Shown here: positions 6,756-8,284 of the stretch, one piece after another | Layout of the letters: each line of letters opens with the position of its first letter | How positions within the stretch are numbered: position 1 is the first letter of the stretch | NCBI GenBank assembly: GCA_047619485.1 | Contig: JBLHKE010000329.1 | Span: forward strand, 1 to 8,284 | Length of the DNA: 8,284 nt | Source: JBLHKE01 sp047619485 | Lineage (GTDB): Bacteria; Verrucomicrobiota; Verrucomicrobiia; Verrucomicrobiales; DEV007 | Reading direction: 5' to 3' | Position numbers and translations under genes: made by a program | The notes under the pieces: model-generated | What the model was told of the DNA's origin: nothing | Databases searched by the model: none | The model's input: the letters and a program-made list of their open reading frames with translations, nothing else

Positions 6756-7241
6756 CTACTCGGCTGGAGTCTTAGGCTCGTCGCCTGATTCTGCTGGATT
6801 CTCTTCTCCGCCAGCCGGTGCCGGGGTCACATCGACAGGCTTCGTCTCAGGCGTCGGGTCTTCCGCCGCCGGAGAAGGGTTGGCGGGAATTTGGATCGGT
6901 GGCGTGGTTGCACCCGAACCGTTCGGGATGACGGGTGTCGTCTCCTCAGTTGTATCTTCACCGGATGCCAGCCCCTCGATCACATCAGAGGACTCGCGCT
7001 GATTCTTCGCGACCAGCACAGAGAGGATCAGCGAGAAAACAAAGAACATCACCGCAAGGTAAACGGTGCCTTTTTGCAGGACGTTGGTGGTTTGCGCACC
7101 GAACATCTGGTCGGTCATGCCGCCGCCAAACGCTGCGCCAAGACCCTCCTGTTTCGGACGTTGCATCAAAACGATGAGGACGATCAGCACGGAGACAATG
7201 CCGAGCAGAACAGAGAGTAGACCAATAAAAAAGGGTGCCAT
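6756..7241 (-). CDS. secG: Protein translocase subunit SecG with a long acidic, proline-rich tail
   Basis: A 161-residue inner-membrane protein. Residues 3-26 form the first membrane span. LMQRPKQEGLGAAFGGG (25-41) is the conserved cytoplasmic SecG loop, and 57-78 form the second span (GTVYLAVMFFVFSLILSVLV). SecG is the non-essential partner of SecY and SecE that speeds SecA-driven export. Most SecG proteins end soon after span two; here residues 79-161 add a tail of Glu, Asp, Pro, Thr and Ala that is probably disordered. In SecG both termini normally face the periplasm, so the tail is likely periplasmic. The ATG at 7239-7241 gives the family N-terminus and has no Shine-Dalgarno site; a sigma70-like promoter ends ten bases upstream. 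The fusion gene for LPS assembly follows on the same strand. Confidence 0.93.
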   Translation of the reverse strand: MAPFFIGLLSVLLGIVSVLIVLIVLMQRPKQEGLGAAFGGGMTDQMFGAQTTNVLQKGTVYLAVMFFVFSLILSVLVAKNQRESSDVIEGLASGEDTTEETTPVIPNGSGATTPPIQIPANPSPAAEDPTPETKPVDVTPAPAGGEENPAESGDEPKTPAE

Positions 7242-7250
7242 AGGGCGCGC

Positions 7251-7279
7251 AATATGCGCTAGGGAGAAACTTTTGTAAA
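7251..7279 (-). promoter_or_regulatory. Sigma70-type promoter for secG
   Basis: On the minus strand, TTTACA (7279-7274, five of six to the -35 consensus) is followed by a 17-base spacer and CATATT (7256-7251, four of six to the -10). The predicted start point is near 7244, only about three bases before the secG ATG, so the message would be nearly leaderless. Confidence 0.6.
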
Positions 7280-7460
7280 GCGCGCAGCCAGCGAATTCTA
7301 AAAAGGTTCTTGGGGGCTAAATTGTTGGATTTTCAAGGGAAGAACGGAGTGGCAGCAGCGATGGCACCTAGTGTTCCCTTCCTATCAAGGTTCGAAATCA
7401 TGTCAAAGCCTTCCATCGATCAAAAATTCATGTGCCGAGAATGTCTTCGCCAAACCTGGG
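7280..7460. other. Non-coding, moderately AT-rich stretch with no recognised gene
   Basis: Between the secG promoter and the terminator at 7461 I see no frame with protein-like sequence, no tRNA and no structural RNA I can name. AAGGGAA (from 7338) and TTCCCTT (to 7381) could pair around a loop of roughly 30 bases, which is weak. GGTTCGAAATC near 7389 resembles a T-loop but has no matching stem. Confidence 0.5.
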
Positions 7461-7491
7461 AAAAATAAGAGCATCTTCAAGCCTCAGATGC
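7461..7491 (-). terminator. Intrinsic terminator downstream of the peptidase remnant
   Basis: On the minus strand, GCATCT (7491-7486) and AGATGC (7476-7471) form a six-pair stem around a nine-base loop, followed by TCTTATTTTT. It lies 25 bases after the stop codon of the zinc-peptidase remnant, in the right orientation to have ended that gene. Confidence 0.55.
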
Positions 7492-7515
7492 AGTCCACGG
7501 AGTGCAACTTAATGC

Positions 7516-7667
7516 CTACAACTGGCTGTAGGGCAGATCGGAGGGAATGTGCGCGAACGGATCACCGCTCTCCCAGTCCAGCGTAAACCACTAGATCCTC
7601 TGTTCGGCCGTGCCGTGCATGAACAACTCCGGCACAACGTATCCCTGGGCACGCTTCTGACGTTATC
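7516..7667 (-). pseudogene. C-terminal remnant of a YpfJ-type neutral zinc metallopeptidase
   Basis: Read on the minus strand, one frame gives RQKRAQGYVVPELFMHGTA, then EQRI, a TAG stop (7591-7593), then WFTLDWESGDPFAHIPSDLP to a final TAG at 7516-7518. This follows the C-terminal signature of the YpfJ/neutral zinc metallopeptidase family: Q-G-x-V-V-P-x-x-F-x-H-G-T-x-x-Q-R-x-x-W-F, seven residues, then S-G-D-P. The internal stop replaces one residue between Q-R and W-F. Upstream, an in-frame TAA (7663-7665) overlaps GATAAC in another frame (D-N). Together with CAG-AAG this recalls the family G-D-D-R-L-Q, as if about four bases were lost. Faint matches (A-L-R-S) continue to about 7687 in a third frame. 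The HExxH zinc site and all N-terminal parts are missing. A terminator follows in the correct orientation. The gene is dead. Confidence 0.7.
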
Positions 7668-7670
7668 TAA

Positions 7671-7841
7671 ACGCATGATCTTAGGGCGTTGGACGAGGAA
7701 TGGACTCAAAAGACCTACAAACGACCTGCTCGATCAATTAATTTCCACGTCGCCAATCTTGTCAAGATTGACGAATTTCTGGCTGGTGAAGATTTTGAAA
7801 CTTTACAAAGAATTTCTCGCAATCCGCCCGATTCGGCTTAA
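7671..7841 (+). pseudogene. Gene tail of unknown family (56 codons), truncated at its 5' side
   Basis: The frame is open from just after a TAA at 7668-7670 to a TAA at 7839-7841. It has a natural-looking composition: LDEEWTQKTYKRPARSINF is followed by HVANLVKIDEFLAGEDFETL and a short polar end, PPDSA. It has no ATG and no ribosome site; a TTG at 7689 is the only weak start. I do not recognise the family. Support for a real gene end is the hairpin plus T-run that begins ten bases after the stop. It starts where the recognisable zinc-peptidase remnant on the other strand ends, which suggests a common deletion point. It may instead be a chance open frame: the same stretch is also open on the minus strand in part. 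Confidence 0.3.
7754..7770. repeat. 17-base dyad CAATCTTG-T-CAAGATTG
   Basis: A perfect inverted repeat with eight-base arms around a single base. It overlaps the unknown plus-strand tail. It could be an old operator or hairpin, or chance. Confidence 0.35.
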
Positions 7842-7850
7842 TTGGGGTCG

Positions 7851-7895
7851 GGTGCCGATGGAAATCGACACCGTAATCCCATCTTTTTGTTTTTT
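7851..7895 (+). terminator. Terminator-like hairpin with GGAA tetraloop and T-rich tract
   Basis: GGTGCCGAT-GGAA-ATCGACACC (7851-7872) forms a nine-position stem with one mismatch, closed by a GNRA-type loop. The T-rich run CTTTTTGTTTTTT follows at 7883-7895, about ten bases from the stem, further than ideal. It lies ten bases after the stop of the plus-strand gene tail and upstream of the RRM gene. Confidence 0.45.
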
Positions 7896-7903
7896 GGTTC
7901 ATT

Positions 7904-7964
7904 CTCTGTGAGGCGTTCTGAGGGACAGAGGATATCAAGTGGTGCCTAGCCAAATGCGGGCGCC
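7904..7964 (+). promoter_or_regulatory. Structured leader of the RRM gene (two tandem hairpins)
   Basis: CTCTGT (7904-7909) pairs with ACAGAG (7925-7930). GGTGCC (7941-7946) pairs with GGCGCC (7959-7964) using one G-U pair. An unstructured A-rich stretch then leads to the ATG at 7994. If transcribed, these would form two stems in the 5' leader. Long leaders are known to regulate some bacterial glycine-rich RRM genes at low temperature, but that role here is only an inference. TATCAA at 7933-7938 is a weak -10 candidate that would leave only the second stem in the message. Confidence 0.3.
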
Positions 7965-7993
7965 TGTTAAGTAAGTAGAAAACCAATAAGACA

Positions 7994-8284
<291 letters not shown>

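Noticed and set aside
5981..6775. 264-codon plus-strand open frame across the fusion gene
   Set aside because: It is antisense to the acyltransferase half, which has clear family motifs. Its product has no recognisable domain; long antisense frames are common in GC-rich coding DNA.
7380..7400. GGTTCGAAATC as part of a tRNA T-arm
   Set aside because: No matching stem, acceptor arm, anticodon arm or D-arm can be drawn around it.
7549..7911. 120-codon plus-strand open frame in the secG-RRM gap
   Set aside because: It runs antisense through the zinc-peptidase remnant. Its product looks random, and the neighbouring frame 7671-7841 has better protein character.

Overview
The window looks like chromosomal DNA of a GC-rich Gram-negative bacterium, most likely of the Planctomycetota-Verrucomicrobiota-Chlamydiota group, with Verrucomicrobiota favoured. 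This is inferred from the gene set: an exported Cys-type sulfatase, an exported DUF2330 protein, LPS-type genes with a lipid A acyltransferase fused to a heptosyltransferase, a long-tailed SecG, a glycine-rich RRM protein, and few clear Shine-Dalgarno sites. No taxonomic marker gene is present, so the assignment is tentative.

Layout. Positions 1-1205 (minus strand) hold a PfkB-family sugar/nucleoside kinase followed by the first 43 codons of a class I aminotransferase that runs off the left edge. A small VOC/glyoxalase-like protein is divergent from the kinase, only 12 bases away. Next come a 20-base perfect palindrome and a 157-bp miniature inverted-repeat element (1671-1827) with 27-bp terminal repeats and a TAA target duplication. 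The element lies exactly on the stop codon of a secreted sulfatase (minus, 1827-3335). A secreted DUF2330 protein (plus, 3389-4453) is divergent from the sulfatase. Convergent to that is a 667-residue fusion of an LpxL/HtrB acyltransferase and a WaaF-type heptosyltransferase (minus, 4619-6622). Upstream of it, on the same strand, is secG with a good sigma70-type promoter.

Positions 7242-7993 are a 750-base region with no intact gene. It carries the decayed C-terminal end of a YpfJ-type neutral zinc metallopeptidase (minus) and a 56-codon gene tail on the plus strand. The two tails point away from each other, their missing 5' sides meet within about ten bases, and each is followed by a terminator-like hairpin. 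This looks like the scar of a deletion that removed the middle of a divergent gene pair. The region ends in a structured leader before a glycine-rich RRM RNA-binding protein (7994 to the right edge), which runs into a GGC/GGT repeat.

The genes do not form one pathway. Cell-envelope work is the common theme: SecG (export), the acyltransferase-heptosyltransferase fusion (lipid A and inner core of LPS), and two signal-peptide proteins that would use the Sec route. I see no CRISPR array, tRNA, rRNA or intact transposase. The main points for follow-up are the miniature element on the sulfatase stop codon, the two-domain LPS enzyme, the deletion scar, and several starts whose predicted promoter leaves almost no leader.
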